A stretch of DNA of 49,887 nucleotides from Micromonospora endophytica (GTDB lineage: Bacteria > Actinomycetota > Actinomycetes > Mycobacteriales > Micromonosporaceae), in contig NZ_POTX01000014.1 of NCBI RefSeq assembly GCF_003236305.1, positions 1 through 49,887 on the forward strand, in the 5' to 3' direction. Positions 8,695 to 17,780 of this stretch are shown in pieces; position 1 is the first letter of the stretch, and each line of letters begins with the position of its first letter. Made by a program: the position numbers and the translations under genes. Below the pieces are notes generated by a model that was not told the DNA's origin, did no database searches, and saw only the letters and a program-made list of their open reading frames with translations.

Positions 8695-9636
8695 GTGCCC
8701 GACCACACCGCGCCCGACCACGTCGTACGCCCACCGGCGCTACGTCTCGGTGACACGGTGCTGTTGGTCTCGCCCTCGGGGCCGACCCGCCCGGAGCGGG
8801 TGGCCCGGGGCATCGAACTGCTCACCGGCTGGGGGTTGCGGCCCCGGCTCGCGCCGAACGTGTACGCCCGGCACGGCTACCTGGCCGGCACCGACGCGCT
8901 GCGGGCCGCCGACCTGAACGCCGCCTTCGCCGATCCGGAGGTGCGCGGGGTGATCTGCACCCGGGGCGGGTACGGCGCGCAGCGGGTGGTGGACGCCATC
9001 GACATGGCGGCGGTCCGCCGCGACCCGAAGGTGGTGGCGGGTTTCTCCGACATCACCGCCCTGCAACTGGCGCTGTGGCGGGGTGCCCGCCTCGCCGGGG
9101 TGCACGGACCCGGGGCGGCCTGGCGCGACGAGCGGACCCCGCTGGCCTCGGCGGAGTCGCTGCACGCGGCGCTGACCACCACCGAGCCGGTCACCGTACG
9201 TGCCGTCGAGACCGAGGAGACCTTCGGCGTACGGGTGCCGGGGCGGGCCGTCGGCCGGCTGCTGGGCGGCAACCTCTGCCTGGTGGTGGCCTCGCTGGGC
9301 ACCCCGGACATGCCGGACCTCACCGGGGCGGTGCTGCTGCTGGAGGACGTGCAGGAGCCGCCGTACAAGATCGACCGGATGCTGACCCAGCTGCGCCGCG
9401 CCGGCGCGCTGGACGGGCTGGCCGGGGTGGCGGTGGGCCAGTTCAGCGACTGCGCGGACGGCTGGCAGGTGGGGGTCGCCGACGTGCTCACCGAGCGGCT
9501 CGGTGACCTGGGTGTGCCGGTGCTGGGTGGCCTGCCGATCGGCCACGGGCCCGGTCAGCTCAGCGTCCCGGTGGGCACCCGGGCCACCCTCGACGCCGAC
9601 ACCGGCACCCTCACCGTCGCGCCCGCCGTCCGCTGA
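8695..9636 (+). CDS. LD-carboxypeptidase, peptidase family S66
   Basis: S66 family enzyme of 313 residues (LdcA/MccF type), a serine carboxypeptidase without a metal that trims the terminal D-alanine from murein tetrapeptides or inactivates peptide-nucleotide antibiotics. The expected elements are present in order: CTRGGYGAQRVVDAID, the nucleophile Ser in GFSDIT near residue 117, the catalytic Glu in LLLEDVQEPPYKIDRML near 218, and the His in LPIGHGPGQLSVPVG near 283. No signal peptide is seen, so it acts in the cytoplasm. The GTG at 8695 is preferred over the longer open frame because it is preceded at leaderless distance by TAGGCT and because the upstream part is only a shadow of the amidotransferase gene. 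Confidence 0.88.
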   Translation: MPDHTAPDHVVRPPALRLGDTVLLVSPSGPTRPERVARGIELLTGWGLRPRLAPNVYARHGYLAGTDALRAADLNAAFADPEVRGVICTRGGYGAQRVVDAIDMAAVRRDPKVVAGFSDITALQLALWRGARLAGVHGPGAAWRDERTPLASAESLHAALTTTEPVTVRAVETEETFGVRVPGRAVGRLLGGNLCLVVASLGTPDMPDLTGAVLLLEDVQEPPYKIDRMLTQLRRAGALDGLAGVAVGQFSDCADGWQVGVADVLTERLGDLGVPVLGGLPIGHGPGQLSVPVGTRATLDADTGTLTVAPAVR

Positions 9637-9834
9637 GCCCCGCCAGCCGGTCGGGTAAGCCCCGCGCCAGCCAACGCGCGTTCGCTGGCCGACGGCCAGA
9701 TCGGGGCGAAACTGCCATCCTGTCCGTTTTGGGATGGAAATTGCCAGCTCGCTGACAGGTTCGCCACGGGTCGCCCCCAGCAAACCTGGTCACTGTCGGT
9801 GACGTCATCGCATGACCGACGAGTTGGAGGACCG

Positions 9835-10362
9835 ATGTCCCGCACCATTTCGAAGAAGCAGCTGCTGGCCGGACTGGCCGCCGCGGGCGTACTCGGCGCC
9901 GGGATCGCCGCCCCCACCGTGGCGCTCGCCGACGACAAGACCCCGAGTGCCAGCGCGAGCGCCGACGCCGGGCAGGACGACAAGCGGCCGGAGCAAGGCG
10001 AGCGGCAGCAGGAGTTCGCCGAGGCCCTCGCCAAGGAGCTGGGCGTGGACACCGAGAAGGTGACCGCCGCCCTGGAGAAGCTGCGCGAGGAGCACAAGTC
10101 TCAGGGCCGTCCGGACGGCGAGCGCGGCGAGGGCCGTGAGGGACGCTGGCCGGGCCGGGGCGAGCAGGGCGAGCGCGGCGAGCGCGGGCCGAAGGGCTCC
10201 GCCGAGGACCGCAAGGAGGCACTGACCGAGCGGCTGGCGCAGGCGGTCGAGGACGGCAAGCTCACCCAGGAGCAGGCCGACGCGATCACGGCGGCCGTCG
10301 AGGCCGGTGTCTTCGGTGGTCCCGGCGCGCACGGCGACAAGGACGACTCCGCCGGCAAGTGA
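9835..10362 (+). CDS. Small secreted charged protein
   Basis: Protein of 175 residues with a clear signal peptide (KKQLLAGLAAAGVLGAGI, cleavage probably after VALA near residue 31). The mature part is extremely hydrophilic: an E/K/R-rich helix (EFAEALAKELGVDTEKVTAALEKLREEHK), a Gly/Arg/Glu-rich middle that reads like short RGE repeats, and a second helix, LTERLAQAVEDGKLTQEQADAI. The two helical parts resemble the repeated segments found in many actinobacterial secreted proteins of unknown role. The ATG at 9835 follows GGAGG. It is convergent with the amylase gene, separated by a perfect hairpin. Confidence 0.75.
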   Translation: MSRTISKKQLLAGLAAAGVLGAGIAAPTVALADDKTPSASASADAGQDDKRPEQGERQQEFAEALAKELGVDTEKVTAALEKLREEHKSQGRPDGERGEGREGRWPGRGEQGERGERGPKGSAEDRKEALTERLAQAVEDGKLTQEQADAITAAVEAGVFGGPGAHGDKDDSAGK

Positions 10363-10385
10363 CAGCCGGTACGGGCGGCAGGAAC

Positions 10386-10418
10386 GGGGGCGGCATCCCA
10401 CCACTGGATGCCGCCCCC
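10386..10418. terminator. Bidirectional terminator hairpin
   Basis: Perfect 13-bp stem GGGGGCGGCATCC / GGATGCCGCCCCC with a 7-nt loop, between the convergent genes ending at 10362 and 10452. Confidence 0.85.
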
Positions 10419-10451
10419 GCCGGGGTTCTCACCCCGCACAGCCGAACCGGA

Positions 10452-13400
10452 TCACCTCAGGTACGGGCCGGTCGCGCCGATCTTCCCGGGGGCCGGGTTG
10501 CCGGGCAGGCTGAGCACGTACACCCGCAGGTTCCCCTTCCCGCTGACCGCCGCGGTCAGCGTGCCGTTCGTGACGACCTTGACGTCACCGGTCACCGCGT
10601 CGGTGTAGGTGCCGTTGGGTATGCCGTTGAACGTGGCGCCGCCGGAGACGGTGACCAGCGCGAAGCTGTCCACCCCGCCCTCGGTGAACCGGCGCTTGTA
10701 CGCCATCTGGTTACCGCTGATCCCCTCGGTCGAGTACTGCCCCTTCTGTAGCGCGGGGATGGCCCGGCGGATCTGGTTGAGCCGCTGCACGTGTTTGACC
10801 AGCGGCTTGTCCAGGGTCTGGGCGACGGTGCCGGTGGCGCTGGCGACCACGCCGAAGTCGGCGGCGGTGACGCTGCCGGCCAGGTGACCGCCGTAGTAGG
10901 CCCGACCGGTGGTGGCCAGCGGGCAGCTGGGGCCGCAGTCGATCGGCGCGCCCTTCTGGAACTCGATCTCCGAGCCGTAGTAGAGCGTCGGGATGCCCCG
11001 GAACGTCCACATCAAGCTCATGTTCTCCGCCCACGCGTCGGTGCCGCCGGTGTACCGCACGGAGGACTTGTTCGGCCCGTAGTCGTGACTGTCGACGTAG
11101 ACGACGTTGTAGGTCGCGTCGTTGTAGCTGTCATCGGAGTCCCGCCCGTTGCCGAAGGCGTTGTTCGCGTCGCTGAAGTTCATGTGCATCCGCATGTCGA
11201 TGACGTTCATGCCGGAGAAGCGCGAATAGTCGGGTGTGTGGTAGCTGTTGCCGCGCAGGAAGGCGTTGTCGCTGGTCGGCTGGTTGCCGGTGCCGAGCAG
11301 TTGCTCGTAGTCGTACTGCTCGATCGCGGCGCGGACGTCGTCCGGGCTGTACTCCCGGCGCTCCTTCCAGGTGAAGAACTGGGCGGAGTGGTTGACCGAG
11401 CCACGGTTCCACTTGTCGTTGACGAACGCGGCCACCTCACCGAAGACGTAGAAGTCCTTGCCCTTCTCGCCGTGTCGGGCCACCGCGTGCTGCTGGATCG
11501 CGGGCAGGAAACGGCGGTTCCAGGTGACCCGGGGAATGTGCACGGCGGTGTCGATCCGGAAACCGTCCACGCCCATGTCGATGTACTTGTTGTAGACGTC
11601 GATCAGGTACTGCTGCACCTGCGCGTTCTCGGTGTTGAAGTCGGCCAGGTCCTCGTGCAGCCAGCAACTGCGGGAGTCCTCGCCCTCCCAGTTGCCGATC
11701 CAGCACTGGTGGTAGAGGTCGGCCGGGAACAGGCCGCTGGTCGGGACGGGCCACTGGCAGTGGTAGATGGTGTAGCCCTCCCGGCTGTACGCGCCGTTCG
11801 GGGTGCCCCAGCGCAGGCACCGGTTGTCGGTCGAAGCCTGCGACGACCACAGGTCGCCGTTGTACGGCCGCCCCTTGGCGAGGGCGTTCTGGGCCGCGGT
11901 CAGCGTCGGGTCGGCGCCGTCGTGTTCGACCATCGGGTCGTACTCCCGCCCGGCCTGCGGCTGGTCGTAGTACCACTTCCACTGCTCGTCCCGTACGCCG
12001 TACACGGTCGGGGTGAACAGCCCCTTCGCCCCCCACCGTGAGCTGTGGTTGTAGACCACGTCCTGGAAGATCTTGATGCCCTTGCCGTGCGCGGCGTTGA
12101 TCAGGTCCTGGTAGCTCGCACCAGGGCTCTCCAGGCGCGGGTCGACCCGGTGGAAGTCCCAGCCGTGGTAGCCGTGGAAGTCGTAGTCGGAGCGGTTCAA
12201 CACCACCGGCGTGATCCAGATGGCGGAGAAGCCGAGCGCCTTGATGTAGTCGAGCTTGTCGACCAGCCCCTGGAAGTCACCGCGGAACATCGGATCGTCG
12301 TTGGCGGCGTTGCCGGAGCGGACGTGTTGGCTGCCACCCCGGTTGTTGCTCGGGTCGCCGTCGGCGAACCGGGCGGTCATCACGAAGTAGATGGTGTCCT
12401 CACGAGGGTCACCGCCGAGCGGGGAACCGCCGGCCGGCGCGGGTGGGGCGTCGCCGGTGGTCGCGGTGACCGGGTCGCTCGCCGCCGACCAGTTGCCGGC
12501 CTCGTCGCGGGCCCGCACCGTCCAGCGGTACGCGGTACGTGGCAGCAGGCCGGCTGCCACGTGCCGGGTGCCCGTGGTGGCCGTACGCACCGTCCCCGAG
12601 TCGCCGCCGGTGCGGATGACCTCGTACCCGGTCACCGCCCGGTCATCGGTCGACGCCGTCCAGTCGACGGTGACCCGGACCCCGTTCACCGTAGCCCTGA
12701 GCCCGGCCGGCACCGATGGTGCGCTGGTGTCCGGTGGGGGTGGCGCCCCGCACGGGTTTGCCGCGGCCGGGGTGACCTCGCCGCCGGAGACGGTGCTGCG
12801 GCCGGTGCCGATGGTGTAGTCCGCACCGTTGTTGTTGTCCCACTGCCCGGCGCCGTTGTTGAACGCGGCGGTGAGGCCGCTGGCCGTACCCAGGTCGATC
12901 ACCTTACGGGCCCACCCCGCGCAGGCCACCTCCATGGCCGTGCCGGGCACCGCCGTCCAGGTGCCGCCCGTCGGCCGGTAGTGGATGTTCGCAGCGGTCC
13001 AGTTGCGGGTGGTGAGCCGGTAGTAGATCTCGGCGGTGGCGCCGGGGGCGGGCGTGCCGGTGGGCGTCGGAGTCGGCGAAGGGTCGGTTCCGGCACACGG
13101 GTCGCCGGCGGAGACCCGCCCCCCGGCCACGCTCACCGGTCCGGTGCCCAGCCGGTAGTTCGCACCGTTGTTGTTGTCCCAGACCCCCGCGCCGTTGGTG
13201 AAGACCACTTGCAGGCCAGCGGCGGCACCCAGGTCGATGGTCTTACGACGCCAGCCGGGGCAGGCGGCGTCCATGGCCACGCCCGGCACCGACGTCCAAC
13301 CGGATCCGTCGATGCCGTAGTGGATGTTCACCGACGCGCCCCAGGCGGTCGGTGGCTGGTAGTAGACGGTGACGGCGTTGGCGGCCGAGGCCGCGGTCAC

Positions 13401-13502
13401 CGGCAGCAGGCTGGTGACGAGGACGGCGGCGGGGACGGCCACGGCCCATCGCCTCCGCCCTCGGCCGATTCGCCCCGCACGGGTCGACGAACGATGTTCC
13501 AT
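10452..13502 (-). CDS. Secreted GH13 alpha-amylase with two starch-binding modules
   Basis: Extracellular starch-degrading enzyme of 1016 residues. Order: signal peptide (residues 1 to about 41, ending ASA), two CBM25-like modules (about 44-137 and 158-250, both with NIHY, WTxVPG, GW-RK-IDLG and WDNNNGA), a fibronectin type III domain (about 262-350) and a GH13 barrel (about 365-980). Catalytic residues by motif: nucleophile Asp in GFRIDTAVH (about 651), acid/base Glu in FGEV (about 689) and Asp in VDSHD (about 807). The ATG at 13502 has AGGAGA four nt upstream. Two inverted TGCAAG/CTTGCA sites upstream suggest LacI/MalR-type control by maltodextrins. Product could be a maltose- or maltotriose-forming amylase; the subfamily cannot be fixed by eye. 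Confidence 0.93.
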   Translation of the reverse strand: MEHRSSTRAGRIGRGRRRWAVAVPAAVLVTSLLPVTAASAANAVTVYYQPPTAWGASVNIHYGIDGSGWTSVPGVAMDAACPGWRRKTIDLGAAAGLQVVFTNGAGVWDNNNGANYRLGTGPVSVAGGRVSAGDPCAGTDPSPTPTPTGTPAPGATAEIYYRLTTRNWTAANIHYRPTGGTWTAVPGTAMEVACAGWARKVIDLGTASGLTAAFNNGAGQWDNNNGADYTIGTGRSTVSGGEVTPAAANPCGAPPPPDTSAPSVPAGLRATVNGVRVTVDWTASTDDRAVTGYEVIRTGGDSGTVRTATTGTRHVAAGLLPRTAYRWTVRARDEAGNWSAASDPVTATTGDAPPAPAGGSPLGGDPREDTIYFVMTARFADGDPSNNRGGSQHVRSGNAANDDPMFRGDFQGLVDKLDYIKALGFSAIWITPVVLNRSDYDFHGYHGWDFHRVDPRLESPGASYQDLINAAHGKGIKIFQDVVYNHSSRWGAKGLFTPTVYGVRDEQWKWYYDQPQAGREYDPMVEHDGADPTLTAAQNALAKGRPYNGDLWSSQASTDNRCLRWGTPNGAYSREGYTIYHCQWPVPTSGLFPADLYHQCWIGNWEGEDSRSCWLHEDLADFNTENAQVQQYLIDVYNKYIDMGVDGFRIDTAVHIPRVTWNRRFLPAIQQHAVARHGEKGKDFYVFGEVAAFVNDKWNRGSVNHSAQFFTWKERREYSPDDVRAAIEQYDYEQLLGTGNQPTSDNAFLRGNSYHTPDYSRFSGMNVIDMRMHMNFSDANNAFGNGRDSDDSYNDATYNVVYVDSHDYGPNKSSVRYTGGTDAWAENMSLMWTFRGIPTLYYGSEIEFQKGAPIDCGPSCPLATTGRAYYGGHLAGSVTAADFGVVASATGTVAQTLDKPLVKHVQRLNQIRRAIPALQKGQYSTEGISGNQMAYKRRFTEGGVDSFALVTVSGGATFNGIPNGTYTDAVTGDVKVVTNGTLTAAVSGKGNLRVYVLSLPGNPAPGKIGATGPYLR

Positions 13503-13558
13503 GGCTCTCCTGACACCCCACGTCGGGCTTCAGCCCGGCGCAACGACGCGAAAGGTGT

Positions 13559-13572
13559 TGCAAGCCCTTGCA
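13559..13572. promoter_or_regulatory. Operator for a LacI/MalR-type repressor, site 1
   Basis: TGCAAGCCCTTGCA: six-base inverted arms around CC, 57 nt upstream of the amylase ATG. TGCAAG/CTTGCA motifs are known at Streptomyces amylase promoters controlled by LacI-family regulators; the binding protein here is inferred. A half site TTGCAC follows at 13580. Confidence 0.6.
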
Positions 13573-13669
13573 GCAAAGGTTGCACGAAAGTTACCAGCAT
13601 GTATTCCTTCGCGCTAGAGACAGCGCCCTGCGTCAAGGAATTCTCGCCGATCAGAGCCATGAAAGGACA

Positions 13670-13682
13670 TGCAAGACTTGCA
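13670..13682. promoter_or_regulatory. Operator for a LacI/MalR-type repressor, site 2
   Basis: TGCAAGACTTGCA, a 13-nt perfect inverted repeat with one central base, 98 nt further upstream of site 1. The pair could allow looping or control of an upstream promoter. Confidence 0.55.
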
Positions 13683-13721
13683 GCGCCAGTTGGCGGTCAC
13701 GCCGACTGGTGGTCACGCCGA

Positions 13722-13755
13722 CGACCCCGGCCGGGCACGAAGCCGGCCGGGGTCG
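13722..13755. terminator. Terminator hairpin behind the DUF350 gene
   Basis: Perfect 13-bp stem CGACCCCGGCCGG / CCGGCCGGGGTCG with an 8-nt loop, 19 nt behind the stop codon at 13774. Confidence 0.85.
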
Positions 13756-13773
13756 GGGGGAAGGCGGATCAGT

Positions 13774-14199
13774 TCAGGCGATGCAGGCGCAGACGATCAG
13801 GGCCGCGCCGAAGTGGCTGGCGGCGCTGACCCGGGCCACCGGGTGCGGCTCGTCGGCGCAGATGACCTCGCCGAGCTTGCCCGGGGTGAGCAGGTCCAGC
13901 ACGAAGAAGGCGAGCGCCATGATGCCGAGGCCGATCAGCCCGAACAGCACCGTCGAGGCCAGGCCCTTGGCGAAGTCGTGGTAGCTGGTCAGGATCGCGG
14001 TGAAGACGATCCCGGCGACGCCCAGTTGGTTGGCGGCCAGCAGCAGCCCGGCGTTGGCGTTGCGGCGTACCCAGATCAGGTCCCGCAGCTTGCCCGGCGT
14101 GAGCAGGTCGACCAGGACGAACCCGGCGGCCATCAGGCCGACCCCGACGATTCCGAACACCACGCTCTGCCAGGCTCCGCTGAGCAGATCCTCCAGCAC
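13774..14199 (-). CDS. DUF350 membrane protein
   Basis: Membrane protein of 141 residues with four hydrophobic segments and an internal duplication: each half ends in DLLTPGKL (near residues 35-42 and 105-112), the signature of DUF350 (YjfL/UPF0719-like) proteins of unknown function. The GTG at 14199 with GGGGAGG 6 nt upstream is preferred over the open-frame start at 14283, whose extra 28 residues are Arg/Gly/Ser-rich and unlike the family. It lies behind glnA2 on the same strand with about 130 nt between them and is closed by its own terminator. Confidence 0.82.
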   Translation of the reverse strand: MLEDLLSGAWQSVVFGIVGVGLMAAGFVLVDLLTPGKLRDLIWVRRNANAGLLLAANQLGVAGIVFTAILTSYHDFAKGLASTVLFGLIGLGIMALAFFVLDLLTPGKLGEVICADEPHPVARVSAASHFGAALIVCACIA

Positions 14200-14331
14200 C
14201 GACTGCCTCCCCGACCGCTCGCCTACCGTTCCCCGGCCGGCGGACGCCGGCACGGTGATCGAGACGATAGCGGCACCCCGCAACGCCGCACCGACCCGGC
14301 GCGGAGCGCGGGTCGGTGCGGCGTTGCGGGC

Positions 14332-15681
14332 CTACAGCGACAGGTAGCGCTGCCGCTCGTACGGGGTGACCTCGCGGCGGTACTGCTCCCACTCGGCGCG
14401 CTTGTTGCGCAGGAAGAAGTCGAAGACGTGCTCGCCGAGCACCTCGGCGACCAGCTCCGAACCGGCCATCACGTCGATCGCCTCGGCGAGGTTCTCCGGC
14501 AACGGTTCGTACCCCATGGCCCGCCGCTCGGCGCTGGTCAGCGACCAGACGTCGTCCTCGGCGCCCGGCGGCAGCTCGTACCCCTCCTCGATGCCCTTCA
14601 TCCCGGCGCCGAGCAGCACCGCGAAGGCGAGGTAGGGGTTGGCGGCCGAGTCGGGTGAGCGGACCTCCACCCGGGCCGAGTTGGGCTTGCCGTACGCGGG
14701 AACGCGCACCAGCGCCGACCGGTTCAGGTGCCCCCAGCAGACGTACGCGGGGCTCTCGGTGACCCGGTCCGGCAGCGCCTGAGGGAAGAGCCGCTTGTAC
14801 GAGTTGACCCACTGGTTGGTGACCGCGGTGTATTCCCGGGCGTGGGTCAGCAGCCCGGCGATGAAGGCCCGCGCCACCTTCGACAGCTTCATCGGGTCGC
14901 TCGGGTCGTGGAACGCGTTGCGCTCCCCCTCGAACAGCGACAGGTGGGTGTGCATGCCGCTGCCCGGCTGGTCGGTGAAGGGCTTCGGCATGAAGGTGGC
15001 CTGCACCCCGGTGGAGAGCGCCACCTCCTTGACCACGTGCCGGAAGGTCATGATGTTGTCGGCGGTGGTCAACGCGTCCGCGTAGCGCAGGTCGATCTCC
15101 TGCTGGCCGGGGGCGACCTCGTGGTGGCTGAACTCCACCGAGATGCCGATCCGCTCCAGCGACAGCACCGCCTGGCGGCGGAAGTCCCGCGCCACCGCGT
15201 GCGTGGTGTGCTCGAAGTAGCCGCCGGTGTCCACCGGCACCGGCACCGTGCCGTCCGCCGGCCCGTTCTCCAGCAGGAAGAACTCGATCTCGGGGTGGGT
15301 GTAGAAGGTGAAGCCCTTCTCGGCCGCCCGGGACAGCGCCCGGCGCAGCACATGCCGGGGATCGGCCCAGGCCGGGCCGCCGTCGGGGAGCAGGATGTCG
15401 CAGAACATCCGGGCGCTCTCGCCGCTCACCCCACCCTCGAACGGGAACACCTGGAAGGTGGTGGGGTCGGGCATGGCCACCATGTCCGACTCGAACACCC
15501 GGGCGAAGCCCTCGATGGCCGAGCCGTCGAAGCCGATGCCCTCGTCGAAGGCGGACTCCAGCTCAGCGGGGGCGACCGACACGCTCTTGAGCGTGCCGAG
15601 CACGTCGGTGAACCAGAGCCGGACAAAGCGGATGTCCCGCTCTTCCAGCGTACGGAGGACGAACTCCTGCTGACGGTCCAC
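14332..15681 (-). CDS. glnA2: Type I glutamine synthetase GlnA2
   Basis: Glutamine synthetase (glutamate + ammonia + ATP to glutamine) of 449 residues, the length of mycobacterial GlnA2, which it resembles throughout from memory: MDRQQEFVLRTLEERDIRFV at the start, EGFARVFESD, the metal-binding HPEIEFF, NQWVNSYKRLFP, the NRSALVRVPAY loop, RVEVRSPDSAANPYL and the C-terminal VTPYERQRYLSL. The region where GlnA1 carries the adenylylated Tyr reads VWSLTSAERRAMGYEPLP, so modification by GlnE is doubtful. GTG start at 15681 with GGAAGG 8 nt upstream. A GlnR-like box lies about 80 nt upstream. GlnA2-type enzymes may act on alternative substrates such as polyamines in some actinomycetes. Confidence 0.93.
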   Translation of the reverse strand: MDRQQEFVLRTLEERDIRFVRLWFTDVLGTLKSVSVAPAELESAFDEGIGFDGSAIEGFARVFESDMVAMPDPTTFQVFPFEGGVSGESARMFCDILLPDGGPAWADPRHVLRRALSRAAEKGFTFYTHPEIEFFLLENGPADGTVPVPVDTGGYFEHTTHAVARDFRRQAVLSLERIGISVEFSHHEVAPGQQEIDLRYADALTTADNIMTFRHVVKEVALSTGVQATFMPKPFTDQPGSGMHTHLSLFEGERNAFHDPSDPMKLSKVARAFIAGLLTHAREYTAVTNQWVNSYKRLFPQALPDRVTESPAYVCWGHLNRSALVRVPAYGKPNSARVEVRSPDSAANPYLAFAVLLGAGMKGIEEGYELPPGAEDDVWSLTSAERRAMGYEPLPENLAEAIDVMAGSELVAEVLGEHVFDFFLRNKRAEWEQYRREVTPYERQRYLSL

Positions 15682-15759
15682 TGTCCCAACCTTCCGCGAC
15701 TCAATGTCCGCCTTCGACCGGGCTTTACCCGACCTGACCGACCAGTCTTCACCGGCCCG

Positions 15760-15775
15760 ATTACGCAGACGTTAC
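15760..15775 (-). promoter_or_regulatory. Possible GlnR box upstream of glnA2
   Basis: On the minus strand the sequence reads GTAAC-GTCTGC-GTAAT, fitting the actinobacterial GlnR pattern of two GTnAC/GAAAC-like half sites 6 nt apart. It is 79-94 nt upstream of the glnA2 start. Only one pair of half sites is seen. Confidence 0.35.
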
Positions 15776-15879
15776 GCGAATCGTCGGGCTCGCGCCCCGC
15801 GCAGTCCCGACCGGCGGACTCCGGCGGGGTGTGCCAGCGCCCACGTGTCGACCTGACACCGCTGGGGCAAGATGAGGGC

Positions 15880-17667
15880 ATGCCCACCCTGCGTCTCGCT
15901 CTGTGCCAGGTCAACCCCGCCGTCGGCGACCTCACCGGCAACGCCGGCCTGGTCCGCGCCTGGGCCCGCCGGGCCGCCGACGCCGGCGCCCAGCTGGCGC
16001 TCTTCCCGGAGATGGTGCTGACCGGCTACCCGGTGGAGGACCTGGTATTCCGGCGGTCCTTCGTCGCCGCGTCGAAGGCGGCGCTCGACCGGCTCGCCAC
16101 CGACCTCGCCGCCGACGGGTTGGGTGAGCTGCCGGTGGTGGTCGGCTACCTCGACGCCGACGGACCGCCGCAGGTCAGCGGGGACGCCGAGCCGGGCCGG
16201 GGGGCCCGCAACGCCGCCGCGCTGCTGCACCGGGGTCAGATCGTGGCCACCTACTTCAAGCATCACCTGCCCAACTACGGCGTCTTCGACGAGGACCGCT
16301 ACTTCGTGCCCGGTGACATGCTCACCGTGGTTCGGCTCGGCGGGGTGGACGTGGCGTTGACCGTCTGCGAGGACCTCTGGCAGGCCGGCGGTCCGTTCGC
16401 CGCCGCCGGGCAGGCCGGCGTCGGGCTGGTGGTCAACATCAACGGCTCGCCGTACGAGCTGAACAAGGACGACGTACGCCTGCCGCTGGTCCGCCGCCGG
16501 GCTGCCGAGGCCGGGGCCACCATCGCGTACGTCAACATGATCGGCGGCCAGGACGAGCTGGTCTTCGAGGGCGACTCGATGATCGTCGGGCCGGACGGGA
16601 CGCTGCTGACCCGGGCGCCGCAGTTCGTCGAGCATCTGCTCGTACACGACGTGGAGCTGCCGGCGGCGCACGGCGCGGGCCCGGCGGCCACGGCCGACGC
16701 CGAGGCCGTCGACGGTGCGCAGACCGCGGCCGGGTTGCGGGTGGTGCGCCGGACGGTCGAGGAGATCCCGCCGGCGCCCACCGGTCCGGCGGCGCTGGGC
16801 GGGATCATCGAGCCGGTCGCCGACGAGGCGGAGGTGTGGCAGGCACTCGTGCTGGGGCTGCGGGACTACGTCGACAAGAACCGCTTCCCGTCGGTGGTGC
16901 TGGGGCTCTCCGGCGGCATCGACTCGGCGGTGGTCGCGGCCATCGCGGTGGACGCGCTCGGCGCCGACCGGGTGATCGGGGTCTCCATGCCCAGCCAGCA
17001 CTCCTCCGAGCACAGTCGGGAAGACGCGGCCGACCTGGCCAAGCGCGCCGGGCTGGACTACCGGGTCGAGCCGATCCAGCCGATGGTGGACGCCTTCCTG
17101 GCGAACCTGTCGCTCTCCGGGGTGGCGGTGGAGAACCTCCAGGCCCGGGTACGCGGCGTGATCCTGATGGCACTCTCCAACCAGGAGGGGCCGCTGGTGC
17201 TGACCACCGGCAACAAGAGCGAGCTGGCGGTCGGCTACTCCACCCTCTACGGCGACTCGGTCGGCGGCTTCAACCCGATCAAGGACGTCTGGAAGACGTT
17301 GGTGTGGCGGCTGGCCAAGTGGCGCAACGCCGAGGCGGCCCGCACGGGTGGCACCCCGCCGATCCCGGAGAACTCGATCGGCAAGCCGCCGAGCGCCGAG
17401 CTGAGCCCCGGCCAGCTCGACAGCGACACGTTGCCCGACTACGACGTACTCGATCCGATCCTGATCGGCTACATCGACGGTGACCTGGGCCGCGAGGGTC
17501 TGGTCTCCTCCGGGCACGCCCCGGCGGTGGTGGACAAGGTGCTGCGGATGGTGGATACCGCGGAGTACAAACGCCGCCAGTCCGCGCCCGGCACGAAAAT
17601 CTCGATGAAGGCGTTCGGCCGGGACCGACGCCTGCCGATCACGAACCGGTGGCGGGAGGACGGCTGA
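15880..17667 (+). CDS. nadE: Glutamine-dependent NAD+ synthetase
   Basis: Last step of NAD biosynthesis: deamido-NAD+ to NAD+ with glutamine as nitrogen donor. The 595-residue protein has an N-terminal nitrilase-like glutaminase domain with its Glu-Lys-Cys triad (Glu in FPEMVLTGYP near 45, Lys in TYFKHHLPNYG near 126, Cys in LTVCEDLW near 163) and a C-terminal ATP-PPase synthetase domain with the P-loop GLSGGIDSAVVAAI near 343, followed by TTGNKSELAVGYSTLYGDS and the C-terminal KRRQSAPGTKIS. The ATG at 15880 sits just after GAGGG; the much longer open frame upstream is the shadow of glnA2. Divergent from glnA2 with a 198-nt intergenic region. Confidence 0.96.
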   Translation: MPTLRLALCQVNPAVGDLTGNAGLVRAWARRAADAGAQLALFPEMVLTGYPVEDLVFRRSFVAASKAALDRLATDLAADGLGELPVVVGYLDADGPPQVSGDAEPGRGARNAAALLHRGQIVATYFKHHLPNYGVFDEDRYFVPGDMLTVVRLGGVDVALTVCEDLWQAGGPFAAAGQAGVGLVVNINGSPYELNKDDVRLPLVRRRAAEAGATIAYVNMIGGQDELVFEGDSMIVGPDGTLLTRAPQFVEHLLVHDVELPAAHGAGPAATADAEAVDGAQTAAGLRVVRRTVEEIPPAPTGPAALGGIIEPVADEAEVWQALVLGLRDYVDKNRFPSVVLGLSGGIDSAVVAAIAVDALGADRVIGVSMPSQHSSEHSREDAADLAKRAGLDYRVEPIQPMVDAFLANLSLSGVAVENLQARVRGVILMALSNQEGPLVLTTGNKSELAVGYSTLYGDSVGGFNPIKDVWKTLVWRLAKWRNAEAARTGGTPPIPENSIGKPPSAELSPGQLDSDTLPDYDVLDPILIGYIDGDLGREGLVSSGHAPAVVDKVLRMVDTAEYKRRQSAPGTKISMKAFGRDRRLPITNRWREDG

Positions 17668-17780
17668 GCGCTGGGGAGTGAATTCCTCCACTCCGCCCTG
17701 CCAGCTGCCACACCTGTGGTGCGACGATCGCGGCAGAGCCCGGGGACCGCGTACGCGGCCTCGAGGAAAGGAGATGCGTC

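Noticed and set aside
10791..12041. Plus-strand open frame opposite the amylase
   Set aside because: Val/Arg/Gly-rich shadow; all amylase catalytic motifs are on the minus strand.
14728..15879. N-terminal extension of nadE by about 380 codons
   Set aside because: It is the antisense of glnA2; the nitrilase domain begins at the ATG at 15880.
17690..17710. Short hairpin GGAGTG/CACTCC behind nadE as terminator
   Set aside because: Only 6 bp and no run of T; too weak to call.
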